From assembly GCA_015680685.1 (NCBI GenBank), contig MNCI01007659.1, positions 109,573 through 173,572 on the forward strand: a stretch of DNA of 64,000 nucleotides. Direction: 5' to 3'. Numbering within the stretch: the first letter of the stretch is position 1; every line of letters starts with the position of its first letter. Below are positions 29,299 through 41,121 of the stretch, piece after piece. The stretch comes from Gnetum montanum. Lineage: Eukaryota > Streptophyta > Gnetopsida > Gnetales > Gnetaceae. A model generated the notes under the pieces. That model was not told where the DNA came from. It was given only the letters and a program-made list of their open reading frames with translations, and made no database searches. The position numbers and the translations under genes are program-made.

Positions 29299-30370
29299 CA
29301 ACTCAGTTTTTTATATCACATAAAACGGGTATACATTAACATTGTAAACTAAGTGTCACCTTAGGAACAAGATCAGTTCTCCACCCTCTACAATGTTTAC
29401 TCAGATACAATGAACATTCAATAGCAAGATGAATGTATGTCAAAACCGATTCTTCAGTAACATGCAGGAATCTGAAACAAAACAAGAAATAATTCACTTT
29501 GATAGCAAAGCCCCAAATACCTCCAAAAGCTTATAGAATGCATAGCAGTGATCTATTTAGTTACCAAGACAAAATACCACCAAAGACAGTTGCAGGCCAT
29601 TCTAAAAGCTCATTAAACCGTAGACAATTCAAGACGATCCAACTATAATATGACAAGTTGGGCAAAATCAAGACAACGGCCAAAAATCCCCAACCTTCCT
29701 CTCAGGTCACAAATGTTTATACATCAAAATAAGAAATACATCAAATACCTCTAAAAGCTTATAAGATGCATCGCAGTGATCTATTTAGTTACAAAGTAAG
29801 ACAAAAATAGTTGCAGTTCATTAAACCTTGGAAACTTCCAGAAGATCCAACTATAAAATGATAATTTGGGCAAAATCAAGACAACAGTCAAAAAATTCCC
29901 AACCTTCCTACCAGGTCACAGAAGTTTATGCAACTCAATTTTTATGTCACACAGAACTGGCATACGTTGATACTCTAAACAATCTGTCACCTTAGGAAAA
30001 CGATAAGCGCTCCATCCTCTACAATGTTTACTCAAATACAATGAACATTCAATAGCAACATGAATGCATGCCAAAACCGATTCTTCAGGTAACATGCACT
30101 AATCTGAAACAAAATAAGAAATAATTCACTTTGATATCAAAACCGCAAATACCTCTAAAAGCTTATAGACTGCATATCAGTTATCTATTTAGTTCCAAAG
30201 TAAAACAAAATTTCCCCAAAGATAATTGCAGGCCATTCTAAAAAGGTCATTAAAACTTAAAAAATTCCAGCAGATCGAACTATAAAATGACAAGTTAGGC
30301 AAAATCAATACATCAGGCATAAATCCCCAAAGTTCCTACCAGGCCACAAATATTTATACATCAACATCTT
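29299..30370. repeat. Diverged tandem duplication upstream of the JMJ CDS
   Basis: The block beginning 'caactcagttttttat' at 29299 recurs at 29932 ('caactcaatttttat'), an offset of about 633 bp. A sub-block beginning 'caaatacctc(c/t)aaaagctta' occurs three times, near 29515, 29742 and 30147. The order is head, tail, tail, head, tail. The copies are about 85-90% alike by eye. Confidence 0.8.
29360..30103 (-). other. Duplicated exon-like cassette (29471-29360 and 30103-29991)
   Basis: On the minus strand each head block has TTTCAG before, and AAG|GTGACA after, a 112-113 base segment. From 'GAAGAATCG' onward both copies keep one open frame encoding 'EESVL...AIECSLYLSKHCRGW'. They may be alternative 5' exons of the demethylase. 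Splicing either straight to the first coding exon does not keep frame with the Met at 29096, so they would have to be untranslated or use another path. It is not recognised as a known domain. Confidence 0.3.
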
Positions 30371-31049
30371 CTTGAACAACTTTCAGAACAGAGACCAAGG
30401 AAATAGTTAATTCAATAGCAAGATACAAAGAGTTTAAATGAAATGAAATGAAATTCAGTTATTGAAATAATATTTTCAGTAAAATTAAAAAACATAAGAC
30501 CCAAGCCTTCCAAGTATGAACTGAACTCAAGTTTAATTATGAAATGGCAATGATTCTAGTTTTAATGGGACAACAAAGAAATCTTGACAGGAAGCCTTTT
30601 CTTAATTATGAGAGAAAAAATTACAATGAGAATGAGGAGTTAAAATGGCAGCTTCCTGTACATAACATCATAGACACGCAAATGTAAGAGCAACAACATA
30701 TCTCAACAAAAAAACTGAAAGGAATCAGAATTTCAGTAAGTTTATTATCAAAATAAGACGTAATTTTAAAAAAGAACTTTGCACTTCACAATTACCTATA
30801 TAATTTCAAAATTTGTTTAAGACCTTTTTAAGAAGATATATACTTATCATGTACAGAGTAACGGAGAACTGAAGATGCCGTTTGTAATTTCGTGTTCACA
30901 AACACCGAAAACTTTAAAAATGACTTGACAAACAGTTTTTTTAGCCAATATAACATAAATTGTGTTCTAAATCTAAGAGCATCGAACTTACCACAGAACC
31001 AAAGATAATTTGAAGCTGCGCGAAATGAGGAGACTAGACACGTATAGCA

Positions 31050-32420
31050 GCAAGGCAAATATTTAGGCTTCGCTCACCAGACGCAAACTACGCTGTTAAC
31101 GAATAATTGGCGAGATTTTCTTTTTCGCATCGACACTTGTATATGAAATCTCTAACTCAAAGACCACCAGAGTAAAAAACGGAACAAAAGTTCATGTGAA
31201 CGCACTGGAGACTCCGTAATCACTGCATTAGGTTCCAATCACATGTGCATCACCTAGACTTTCCTCCCTTGCTGCCCCAAATTTGAATCTAAAATCACAG
31301 GCGAAAATCAAACAGGAGCTGTTGTTCGGGAAAGAAAAGAGCGAAAACTAAACAGGACTCGTTGTTCGCGAAAGAAAAGACCGAAACTAAACGGACATAT
31401 GTAATAAACGAAAAGACGGGCCTACGGAAAATTCGAACCAAATCTCCCATCGAATAGTAAACTGCTCCTATTGGACAGCCATTCCAGCGCCTTTTGACAT
31501 CCGCTGCCAACTCAGCCAACTGCCGACGAATCTGACCAAGACGAAAATCCTCCATCGAAACGACGACGACGACGACGACGACGACGACAAACAGAAACAA
31601 CAATATCTCCTCCTGTGCAAGCCAAGTTGCAGAGCCTCGCACAAGCCACATTGCCAGGAAACTCGCGGAATCTGCAGAAAACCCTAACCTCGTCCAGGTT
31701 CACGGACAACGGCACAAAATCCAGACACTCCGGTGACGCAGGCCACGTCAATGCAGGCGCAAAAACCTTCGGAAATCGACGCAGACGTCGGCAAGGAAAA
31801 AACAAACGCAAAAGCCAGAAGCGCCGGAGATGCAGAAATTTTCGGAGCGGGACACGAACAGACGAAGGATCAAAGCGGGTAATACGACTAAGATCGAGAG
31901 GAGGAAAAAGTTACCAGGCGGAGGAGGACGAGGACGAGGACGACGCGGTGGATGAGGAAGCACAAGGCAAGGAGAAGGAAGGGGACGAGGCACAGAAACT
32001 GTCCTTTTCCCGTTTCCTGTGGCAGCAGAGCCTGCCTGCTGCTTCTTTGCTTCTTCTGCCGCTGCTGCTCCTGCGTGGATATGTATTGGCCCCAGAGAAT
32101 GCGGATCCGCACATCCGCCGCAGGTGAAAAACAAAGCAACAAATTCGCGCTAAAATATATATAAAAACAAAGCTCCGCACGAAACCGGACGCAAGCCAAC
32201 CCGGGGGAGGGTGAAATTGGCGGAATTTACCAAACCACCACCGGCAAAAAGCGAAAAGGGCAGGGTTTGCTTGGATCCGCCGGTCGCTTTGCCATAAATG
32301 CACGCGACGCAGAATCGATTCCCACCAGCGGCGTCGTTGCTCGTGGCTCTGGCTTTGGCTGCGAGCCAGCCGGCCGGCGAGAGCGACGTGAGCGCCTTCA
32401 CTTTTATATTTATTCAGTTG
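31050..32420 (-). promoter_or_regulatory. GC/CpG-rich promoter and 5' UTR block of the JMJ gene
   Basis: This is the only extended GC-rich, CpG-dense stretch in the window, lying 2-3 kb upstream of the coding start and thus a natural transcription start region. Minus-strand TATA-like words stand at about 32410-32402 (AATATAAAAG) and 32165-32152 (TTTATATATATTTTAG). A possible first coding exon begins at the ATG at 31555 ('MEDFRLGQIRRQLAELAADVKRR', shown only in part: helix-forming, in the place where relatives have an 'EVRxxLExL' helix). I could not prove it connects to the gene. Confidence 0.45.
31561..31588. repeat. CGA trinucleotide repeat (about 9 units)
   Basis: An uninterrupted run of CGA on the plus strand (GTC on the gene strand) lies in the putative 5' UTR, just upstream of the candidate ATG at 31555. 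Confidence 0.95.
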
Positions 32421-33965
32421 ACCCGCTGTCATTTCTCCGCCAATGGCGTCACTCCCGCCTTCGTACCTCCTTCCGCCGTCACGGGAATGGCCGCCCCCAT
32501 GCCAACCGTCCGATCGCTCCACGTCGCCGGGACCACGCAGTTCGCTTTTCGCATCGTACGGCTGACGTAAGCTGGTATGCGGTGACGTGGAATTCCGAGG
32601 CTTAAAATACGTTTTTGCATGGGGACGGGTTTGGTAAAAAAGGTGGTTGGTTTTGGTTGGACTGCCCAGATATTCTTCCGTGGCTCGTCCTGACTTTTCC
32701 AGTTTAACGTGAAAGCCCTGGCGCGCGCGCGCCCCCCCCGGAGACGTTTGACGAGGTCCATGTACATAGGACCACTGCTGGACTGGACACTTGGACGCCG
32801 CGGAAAGCAATTTTGCTGTGTGCGGAATTTACTTTTTCTGAGGCCCCGAATATTATGTTTGCGTTCTTACGTGACCCTGTCTCTGGAGTGTGAACGTCAA
32901 TCCGCGTTTTCTGTTATTCTAACTTGGCTTGCGTTGCATGAAAACATCGCATTCTGCTGCCGCTGCCTTCCTTTGGAAGGTGCTCTTCTTACTGGCTCGA
33001 CCTCTGCTTCTTCTTCTTCTTCTTTCTTCCCTGGTCTATGGTGGGGCTTCCGCAGGCCTGTCTTTTTGTCATTACGCGTCGCCGTATGAGTAGAAAGTTC
33101 GGCTTAATTTGGTTGCGGGATTGATCGTCGTGTGTGACTTTGTGCTCTTTTTATCGCAAAATATATATCTGCGGTAGAGGACACAGCTTTCAACGCACAA
33201 GAAAAATTCCAGAAACAGGCGCCAAAAATGTGGGCTGTCAATGACATTTCGGAATTTAATGAGGCATCGAACTCAATCATATGAACAGCGGTACGTGACG
33301 ACTCTTCGCCAATTGAAAAACTAACATCGCCACTGTTCTTGACTTGTAAACGGCTATACCTGTTTAGACTGTGGGCAAACGAAACACGGTGAGGCCAAGA
33401 CGTTCAGAGTCGTTAAATTCAAGATGGACGGGTGGGTAGCGTTGTGTTTTTGGAAAGGTTTTTTTTTTCCGCGTAAATTTTAGTTGACCCGTCACTTGAA
33501 CTACCAAGGACTCGAGATATGGCGTAATTGAGGAGGCCATTCGGATTCGTATCCTACAACCCACTCAAGCTACCAAACATCACGTAGCTTTTAAACCTTT
33601 CCGTTCTTTTTCCTCATGGGCTGGCAGTAGTAGCTCAATAAGATACAACATCGAAAGTCGACCATGGCTAACGGCTCCTCTGATATCTAAAACGTTACTT
33701 GTATTTTCTGTTTTTAAGGCGCAAACGTATTGTTATGACCCTTTTAGATATATATATGCCCACGGTCCTATAATTAGTAACAATATCTGAACTATGTTGT
33801 ACTTTTCCATGACGTATAAGGATATAGGTTGACTTCAATGCCAACAATGATTTTTGCTTGATGGTGATACTATGTAAATAATTTCTTAAGGCAACAATAA
33901 TAGTCAACGTTCTTTTTAATTTTAATTTTAGTTATGCTAGTCATTGTAAGAACTGCATAGTGTTA
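32421..33965. other. Upstream flank, no gene seen
   Basis: The GC-rich part up to about 33.1 kb gives several overlapping open frames on both strands. None shows a domain, and their amino-acid content is that expected from GC-rich noncoding DNA. It becomes AT-rich from about 33.7 kb. Confidence 0.5.
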
Positions 33966-34249
33966 GAAATAGCAATGCCAACTTAGATAGTTTTATTAGA
34001 AATTAAAATATTAGTACTAATATTGATAATTAGAAAAAGCTAGAATATCCATAGAAAATAGATTGTTGAATATTGGTAAATGGTAAAGCTCTTTAAGATG
34101 ACTCAAACAAAATAGCAATGCCAACTTAGAAACTTTTATTAAAAATTAAAATTGTGGTACCAAAATTGATAATTAGAAAAAGCTAGAATATCCATAGAAA
34201 ATATATTGTTAAATATTGGTAAATAGTAAAGCTTTTTAAGATGACTCTA
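33966..34249. repeat. Tandem repeat, two units of about 142 bp
   Basis: 'aatagcaatgccaacttag' near 33968 and again near 34110 begins two units. Both continue with 'gataattagaaaaagctag' and 'aatattggtaaat(g/a)gtaaagct'. A few substitutions separate them. Confidence 0.85.
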
Positions 34250-35261
34250 AAAAGATTTAAATGAGTTTTTTGAAGGTCTAAAACTATCTAAAGATTTGGA
34301 AATAGCTTGCTTGTTCTATAAGCAATTACATGTATTTCTTGTGATGAACATTAATGGAATTACAATTACAATTACAATTATTTCAAGGTTCCAAATCCCA
34401 AATCGTCTCAAGTTTAAACAAGAAGGTATTAACCTAGTACTAAAACTCTTAATTTGAAAGCTCCAAGTCATGGGTTTGATTCTGGTAGGTAATGCTAAGT
34501 CATAGAGTTCTACTTGGACTATATATCTTAGGGTATATCTATATTACAATTATTTCAAGATTCCAACATCCAAATTGTTTCAAGTTTTGGAAATTCACAG
34601 TTTTAATTATTTGGTTGAGGCCCTTTGAATTCAGACATATAGCTTACGAGAGTTTTGTAAATATTAAGGGCTTGATTCTACAAGCTAGTGTTTGAAGTTG
34701 TATGAATCTCAAGGGTATCATAAGTAGATTTAAATTTTTCAAATTTAATAGTTGTCAAACTAGAAAATTGTGATGTCTTCTTATAGTGACGTTAATGCAA
34801 TCAAGACACATGAATTTGTTCTTTCTAATCATGTGTATGAGTTATTGATTGTTGATCTTACATCACAATATGTATTCATTCAAATTTTGTATTACCTACC
34901 TTGTAATCCAAGTTTTACTAATAAATGCAAAAATGCAACATTTAAGCCATTCACACCTAGTACTATTCTCATTTTTTTTCTACTTGTTGAGGTAGGTGAT
35001 GCTTCAATGGTGCACCATGCCATAAATATAGGGTAATTTATATAAATGCATATAGTGTTGATCATTTATAAATAAACACCAAATTTTGATACCCAATTTG
35101 AATAATATTTTAAAGACCCATGTTTTATTAAGCTATTTAATATTCTGTTGACATGTCAAAGAGTTAAACAATAAATTGTTAGTCTTCTCAATTCCATTAA
35201 GCACATGAAATCTATTTACATACCCTTTAGTTCTCGTACATATTTTTTTAATGAAATGAAT
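34250..35261. other. AT-rich DNA without recognised genes
   Basis: Short open frames (for example 34770-35036) show no domain. An 'acaattacaatt' run is near 34360. Confidence 0.4.
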
Positions 35262-35880
35262 TTTTTTAATTGCAAAAAAGAATTCATATTGTAATTATGT
35301 GGGAAGACTTACATTCAATCAATTACAATCTTCCTAATTCTTGCAACTATTATCTCATGAACATCATTCATTTAATGTTCATCCTTTTCTACTCAAGAAA
35401 AAAGATGTTCAGAAAAAGAAAAAATGTGTTGAAGTTAATGATAGAGAAAAACAATTTGAAGCTAAAAATCCTAAAAATCAAGTTAATGTCAATGGTAATA
35501 ATAAAAATGGCAATAAAGAAACCAAAGAAGAAAAAAGCTTCTATGAATACATTTACTTTTAATACAGGAAGTATTGATGTAAAAGATAGCTCATAAGGTA
35601 ATTTTTCCTTATCTAACAAGAATATTGTTAATTCAAAGATTAAAACTAATGTTAATAAGCAGGTTATAGCTAATGTCAAAGATTCTCAATGTAAGGTTAG
35701 CATTGAGTGACAACATGATAGTGATGTAGAATTTGTACCATCAATTTTTAGTTAGTCTAGTTCTTTTACAAATATTAGTACTCGCTATACCTCGAATCAT
35801 TTTGCTATTTTAAGTTCAAGTATAAACATTGAAAGTAATGCAAATGTTGTTAGGATTGAAACCATCCTCCCTACTAACAA
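35262..35880 (+). pseudogene. Possible LINE ORF1 (gag-like) remnant
   Basis: A stretch near 35318-35390 reads 'LPNSCNYYLMNIIHLMF', like the 'LP..C..C...GH' knuckle of plant LINE ORF1 with decayed metal ligands. Lysine- and asparagine-rich sequence follows to about 35560. A piece near 35780-35815 reads 'TRYTSNHFAILSS', like the NRFxxL end of ORF1. The frame shifts at least once. The placement upstream of the endonuclease at 39.8-40.6 kb fits. Identification is tentative. Confidence 0.35.
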
Positions 35881-37326
35881 TTAATTTTATTTTTATTCCT
35901 TTTTAAAAGTATCAATTGCAAGGTTGTACACATAATTAAACATCCCTAAAATTGAAAATTTTTTCCTTTCCATATTGTTTTTGATGTTTTCAACTTAATA
36001 TTGAACATGTGATATACTCTGAATCTTTTGTTTCTTATTAATATTTTTTGGTGGTTCAACATTTTCCCCCAAATTATTTCAAGTTCACCACTTTTCCTTG
36101 AACATGTATGTAATTTCCTCTTATTTTACCTCTAATATTCTCATTTCTACCTATGGTGAAATTGTTTTAGGTTCTAACACCCACTCTTCACCTTCCCAAC
36201 TTGCAACTAAGATGCATTCTAGATTTTTGAAGAATAGGATCAAATTGAACCATATTCCCAATATGTCCCCATGCATTCAAAAATGCATCCTCATTCAAGA
36301 ATGTCTCAAATGCCAATTTTTGTTATAGACACACTCTAAAAATTTCTAAACAATTTGAGCTATAGAGTGTAAAAGATGAATTACAAAAGATGTTTAGCAC
36401 ATTGGATATGAGAAGAGGTTTCTAGTATTAGGAGAGATACATGCCTCATTAACTATTAAACTAAAACTAATTCATAAATCAAACTATAAAGATAAAATTG
36501 ACTTAACTTCATTCAAATATTTCTACATTAAATAGTCTTAATAACATATACTAAATTCATTGGCAATGGATATTATTAATAAACCTAGAATTCTTTTGAT
36601 AGTTAAGGTTATAAAGTATATGGTATAGTTGGTAAGTGTTAAAAAGAATGAGATATGTCTTTTCAATGGGTTTAATCATTAAGCAACTTTTCAATTGTCC
36701 CATCTAAAAAATTTAATTAAATATAATATGAAGAAAATAGTTTTCGCCCATTAGTTTACAACTTTGTAGTAAAACAACTATTTTGAAATATATAGGTAAT
36801 GTGTTTCATTTTTTTTATTACTTTGTAGTTTTTTGCTTAATTTATACTAATTATGGTGGTGGCTATATGTTCTAGGGTACATTTTCAAGTTTTGACACTC
36901 TTAGATTGTTGTTTTTACTTGAATTGAAATTTTTGTTTTAGTTTATTTATTACACAACTATTTTTATTAAACTAATTTTGTTTTAGATTTATTAAAGCAA
37001 TGTAATTATAATTGAGTGTATTATATCATTGAGGTTGCTAGGCTTGATCCATGTAATAGTTTTGGATTCATTGCAAGCTAACTTTTTAAATACATAGATT
37101 ACTTAGATTTTTTTTAAACACACTCCTAAATATCACTATTGATCATTAAGAGGCTCAATGTTCATACTATTAAGGCATTTAGGGTTTTGAAGATGAGGGC
37201 TTTGGAGACAAGGGTTTGAATGCTTTTGGTGTTTTGCAACATCTAGATATCAAAGAAGAAGAAAACTACATGCATAGAAGAATTAACATATGAAATTGCA
37301 AATTCCTTATTTTATTAGGGAAGCAA
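35881..37326. other. AT-rich DNA without recognised genes
   Basis: Nothing supportable is seen here: short frames only, with T-rich and A-rich runs. Confidence 0.4.
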
Positions 37327-37825
37327 ATGGGAATGATAAATGGAAATAGTCACTATCCCAAAAGCAAAATGGGAAATGATGGTAGAAAAAGTGAGGCACT
37401 TAGAAACCTATCAAGCAAAGTTGGAGAGAGTGTTTGCAAGACTAAAGCACCTAGAAACCCTTATGGAGGGTTTTATTTGGCAAATGAAAGTTTTACCAGA
37501 TCCTTTAGAGAATCAAAACAAAGAAGTCCTTGAAAATTTTAAAGCACCAGATGCAAAGATTAGTAGCACTCCTCCTATGTAAGAGCAAGTCTAGAGTCAT
37601 AACTCGCAAGATGGGAGTGTAATAATTTTAGAAACATTGAAGGAGGAAGAAGAAAAATAAGAAAAAGCTTTAAATATGCACCTCATCGGAGTGCCTAAAA
37701 ATTATAGGAAAAATCTAACTAAATAAATTCTTAAGTTGCTTAAAGAAAAACTACATGTAACTGAGGAACCCTCTGTTTTGGATGCTTCCATAATAAGTCA
37801 ACAAGAAGAAAGAAGTCATCATATT
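37327..37825 (+). pseudogene. Coiled-coil coding remnant, probably LINE
   Basis: The open stretch 37340-37582 gives a heptad-like helix ('MMVEKVRHLETYQAKLERV', 'ARLKHLETLMEGF') and then acidic sequence with stops. It lies directly upstream of solo LTR C, and LINE endonuclease sequence follows that LTR, so it probably belongs to the same LINE or to its ORF1-ORF2 junction. Confidence 0.35.
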
Positions 37826-38131
37826 TGATGAGTGGCGAGGTACCCTTATGCCCAACCATACGAATCACAAAGCGTTCATGCGCGATCCGATCCAATTTTA
37901 TGGACTTCGTCATTTTCAGTGCACTTGCCATTTAGGAAGTGAATCTACCCTTAAGGTCAATTGTTGTCTTCCCAATTACACTTGTGATGTTTGTTGGTAT
38001 GGTTAAGTGTAACTAAGGCATTTTATTTTTACCATTTTGATGTTTTATAGATCAGGGCTCAAAGATGGATAAAAGTAATTTGATTAACTAATCTAAAATA
38101 ACTAATTTACTAGCATTTAACTAATCCTAAC

Positions 38132-38988
38132 TGATGAGACGCGACATGCATAGTGCCGCGATATCGCGGCCGCCGCGATATCACGTCTTTCCCTGCGATA
38201 TCGCGTACGCGATATCGCGGTCCGCCGNNNNNNNNNNNNNNNNNNNNNNNNNNNNNNNNNNNNNNNNNNNNNNNNNNNNNNNNNNNNNNNNNNNNNNNNN
38301 NNNNNNNNNNNNNNNNNNNNNNNNNNNNNNNNNNNNNNNNNNNNNNNNNNNNNNNNNNNNNNNNNNNNNNNNNNNNNNNNNNNNNNNNNNNNNNNNNNNN
38401 NNNNNNNNNNNNNNNNNNNNNNNNNNNNNNNNNNNNNNNNNNNNNNNNNNNNNNNNNNNNNNNNNNNNNNNNNNNNNNNNNNNNNNNNNNNNNNNNNNNN
38501 NNNNNNNNNNNNNNNNNNNNNNNNNNNNNNNNNNNNNNNNNNNNNNNNNNNNNNNNNNNNNNNNNNNNNNNNNNNNNNNNNNNNNNNNNNNNNNNNNNNN
38601 NNNNNNNNNNNNNNNNNNNNNNNNNNNNNNNNNNNNNNNNNNNNNNNNNNNNNNNNNNNNNNNNNNNNNNNNNNNNNNNNNNNNNNNNNNNNNNNNNNNN
38701 NNNNNNNNNNNNNNNNNNNNNNNNNNNNNNNNNNNNNNNNNNNNNNNNNNNNNNNNNNNNNNNNNNNNNNNNNNNNNNNNNNNNNNNNNNNNNNNNNNNN
38801 NNNNNNNNNNNNNNNNNNNNNNNNNNNNNNNNNNNNNNNNNNNNNNNNNNNNNNNNNNNNNNNNNNNNNNNAAGACAACGAACGATTAACCCCAAGTGTT
38901 TCTTGTGGCGTTAAGGCATTTAGTCTGCGGAGTTCGACCGGATCGCGCGTACGTATGGTTGAGTGTAGGGGTACCTCGCCACTCATCA
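38132..38988 (+). repeat. Solo LTR D with CGCGATATCGCG palindromes, mostly unsequenced
   Basis: It starts TGATGAGACGCG and ends GGGGTACCTCGCCACTCATCA. A perfect CTAAC duplication flanks it (38127-38131 and 38989-38993). The first 95 bp hold several CGCGATATCGCG palindromes and the rest up to 38871 is N. CpG is abundant, unlike the neighbouring elements, so it is young. It may instead be a complete element if the gap size is only nominal. Confidence 0.85.
38228..38871. other. Assembly gap (644 Ns)
   Basis: A run of unknown bases inside LTR D, beginning within its palindromic array. Confidence 1.
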
Positions 38989-39602
38989 CTAACATAAGTA
39001 TATGTTCCTACTTTTTGTACACATCTTGAACCCACATATCCGCTGCTGAGTGACCAAGTGCTACGCTACTAGGTGTACCAAGGAATAACGTTGTTGGGAT
39101 TACCAAGCAAATACATGTTATGCTCGAAGCGATTGTACTTATGTATTTAATCTATCTAGCTTAAATTGTTTCATTAACTTAATTGTTGGAAAATATTTGT
39201 GAAATAATTAAAAACATTTAACAAATAACTAAAAACATCGAATGAATAAATGAAACAACTAATCTATCCAAAGTTCTGCAAGGTTTATCAGAAAGCTTAT
39301 GTTTATTACCGTGCACACTATTGTGATTAGGTACAACAATGCTCGAATAAAGATCTGTACACTCAATGACTCTTGCTGCAAGCATTCAAGGGAAAAAATT
39401 TTAACTTTCAAATGGAACAAATGCAAGAGCTTCACTACTACTCAAATCTAGATTGCTATAAATGCAGTTGGTAGGTGCATATTTATAGGTGATGGATAGA
39501 CACTGTGTTGATGGTGCGTTGTTGATGTAAGGCAAGATGCATTGACAAGGCCTCATTGATGTAGCCAACCAATGATAACTCATTAATATTATTATCAAAT
39601 TT

Positions 39603-41121
39603 AAAGATGTCAAGGTAAGAGAAAAGATTTAGGATAACTGAAGAAATCTAAATGGTGAAAGGTTATTTTTGAATGAAGACCTTTTGCATAAAAAGTACAC
39701 TTAGAAGGTTGAAGAAAGGAAGAAAGTGAGTAGGTGAAAGAAGAAGGAAAAAATATTTATCTAAATGCTAAATATGCTACAATTATTAAAGATGCTAAAT
39801 AGGAATTGAAATCCTTACGCTATGGTTTTTTGAATATTGACAGCTTTGCAATAGATAAGATTATTAGTTTACAAAGTATTTCTTTTTTCAATAATTTTGA
39901 TATTTTTGAAATTGCTAAGACATGGTAGGGTGACAACTCTAATGATTTGTTATGTCTAAGTTTTTAGAGTTTTTCATTTCCTTATAGAAGAAATTGTAAA
40001 CACAGAAGATCTTCTAGTGGTTTGGCTATGTTGATTTGTAGTTCCATATAGTAGTATGTAACACTTGAAAAAGTGGACGAATGTAAGCAGTATATTTGGA
40101 TTCACATTGCACATCAACATGTTATTTTTTTCTTATTTTTTTACTATTTTTCTCCATAATAAGTCACTTCTTATGCTAAAGAAAATCTATCAAAGGACTT
40201 TTCCTTTGAGTATCTTGGGATGGATATTGCTACATTTTCTTAGAGGGGAAAAATTTACATTCATGGGGATTTTAATGCTAAGATTAAGCTTGAGCAAATA
40301 CTTGTTAGCTTTTAGAACCAACAAGATTGATTAGAAGATGAGAATAATGCAGAGTAGAGAATGTTTTCTTAAGGCACACACCTTAATCATAGAGCTAGAC
40401 ATATATTGAATTGGGGTCAAGGTTTAAATTTGGTTATTCTTAATGGCTACAACAACTTTCCCAATTCTAGGTGTTACACTTTCATAAGAATGCAAGGTTG
40501 CTCACATATAGATATTTTGCTCTCTAATATAGAGAGTCTGATGTCTTTTAGGAATTTTGAGGTTTGTGATGAGGTGATTAAATCTAATCATCGACCACTT
40601 TATTTTAGCTTTTTGATATATATACAACATGTTAGAAAATAGAGAAAATTAGGGTCTTACAGGATTATAAACATAATCAAGTTAGAGTTTGAAGAAGAAA
40701 TCTACAAATGATGGAATCCTAATGTAAAGCTTGCAGAAATTTTAGCGGAAATAGCACAAAATGTTTCTAGAAAAGCAACTACACAATCCCAATCTTGGTT
40801 TGATCCTGAATGTATGACAACTAGACATAATATAAAACCACAAAAGTTTCCAATAGTTACTAGTTTTTATAAAAATTTGATTGGCAACAAAAAGAGACAA
40901 TTCATTAAAGAGAGACAAATCCCTCTTCTCAACATGATCAAGAAAGATACAAGAAATTTCTGGAAGTTTCTTCATACCAGGAAATGGTTTGACCAAAAAT
41001 TTTCTTTTTCTGACACACAATAGTTTTATCAAAAATTGTTTTACAACAATGGACAGATGATAGGAGATCAAATGAATAGTGGCAGTTTATTCATATCCTT
41101 TGAAGATACTATGTAGGGTAT
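39603..41121 (+). pseudogene. LINE endonuclease and linker remnant
   Basis: Plus-strand reading gives 'SSSGLAMLICSSIQ', 'YVTLEKVDECKQYIWIHIA', 'IHGDFNAKI' (near 40258), 'LNWGQGLNLVILNGYNNFP' (40410-40465), 'CSHIDILLSNIESL' (40500-40540) and 'SNHRPLYF' (about 40585-40610). These are the ordered blocks of an endonuclease/exonuclease/phosphatase domain (GDFN, HID, SDHRP with D changed to N). A linker follows ('NMIKKDTRNFWKFLHTRKW', 40930-40990). RT is absent because element E begins at 41122. Many stops are present. Confidence 0.85.

Larger units (their letters stand above)
37826..39597 (-). repeat. Solo LTR C, interrupted by solo LTR D
   Basis: It starts 'tgatgagtggcgaggtacc' like the end of element B's LTR on this strand and ends 'attatca'. 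Without the nested D it is about 905 bp, the size of the other LTRs. The TATA box is the complement of about 39480-39489 (CCTATAAATA). LTR D splits it at 38127-38131. The flanks 'atatt' and 'aattt' could be a decayed 5-bp duplication. No internal element sequence adjoins it, so it arose by LTR-LTR recombination. Confidence 0.75.

Noticed and set aside
31911-32810. A 299-codon minus-strand open frame, the longest without Ns
   Set aside because: It lies in GC-rich promoter DNA where stops are rare. Overlapping frames on both strands are also open, and it has no domain and a simple-sequence Ser/Glu tail from a GAC/GAG repeat.
32709-33089. A plus-strand frame of 126 codons starting MKALARARPP
   Set aside because: Composition is driven by a GC run, with no domain, no splice support and no continuation.
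38110-38995. Four long open frames of 250-290 codons
   Set aside because: They are open only because most codons are N. The known ends are LTR sequence.
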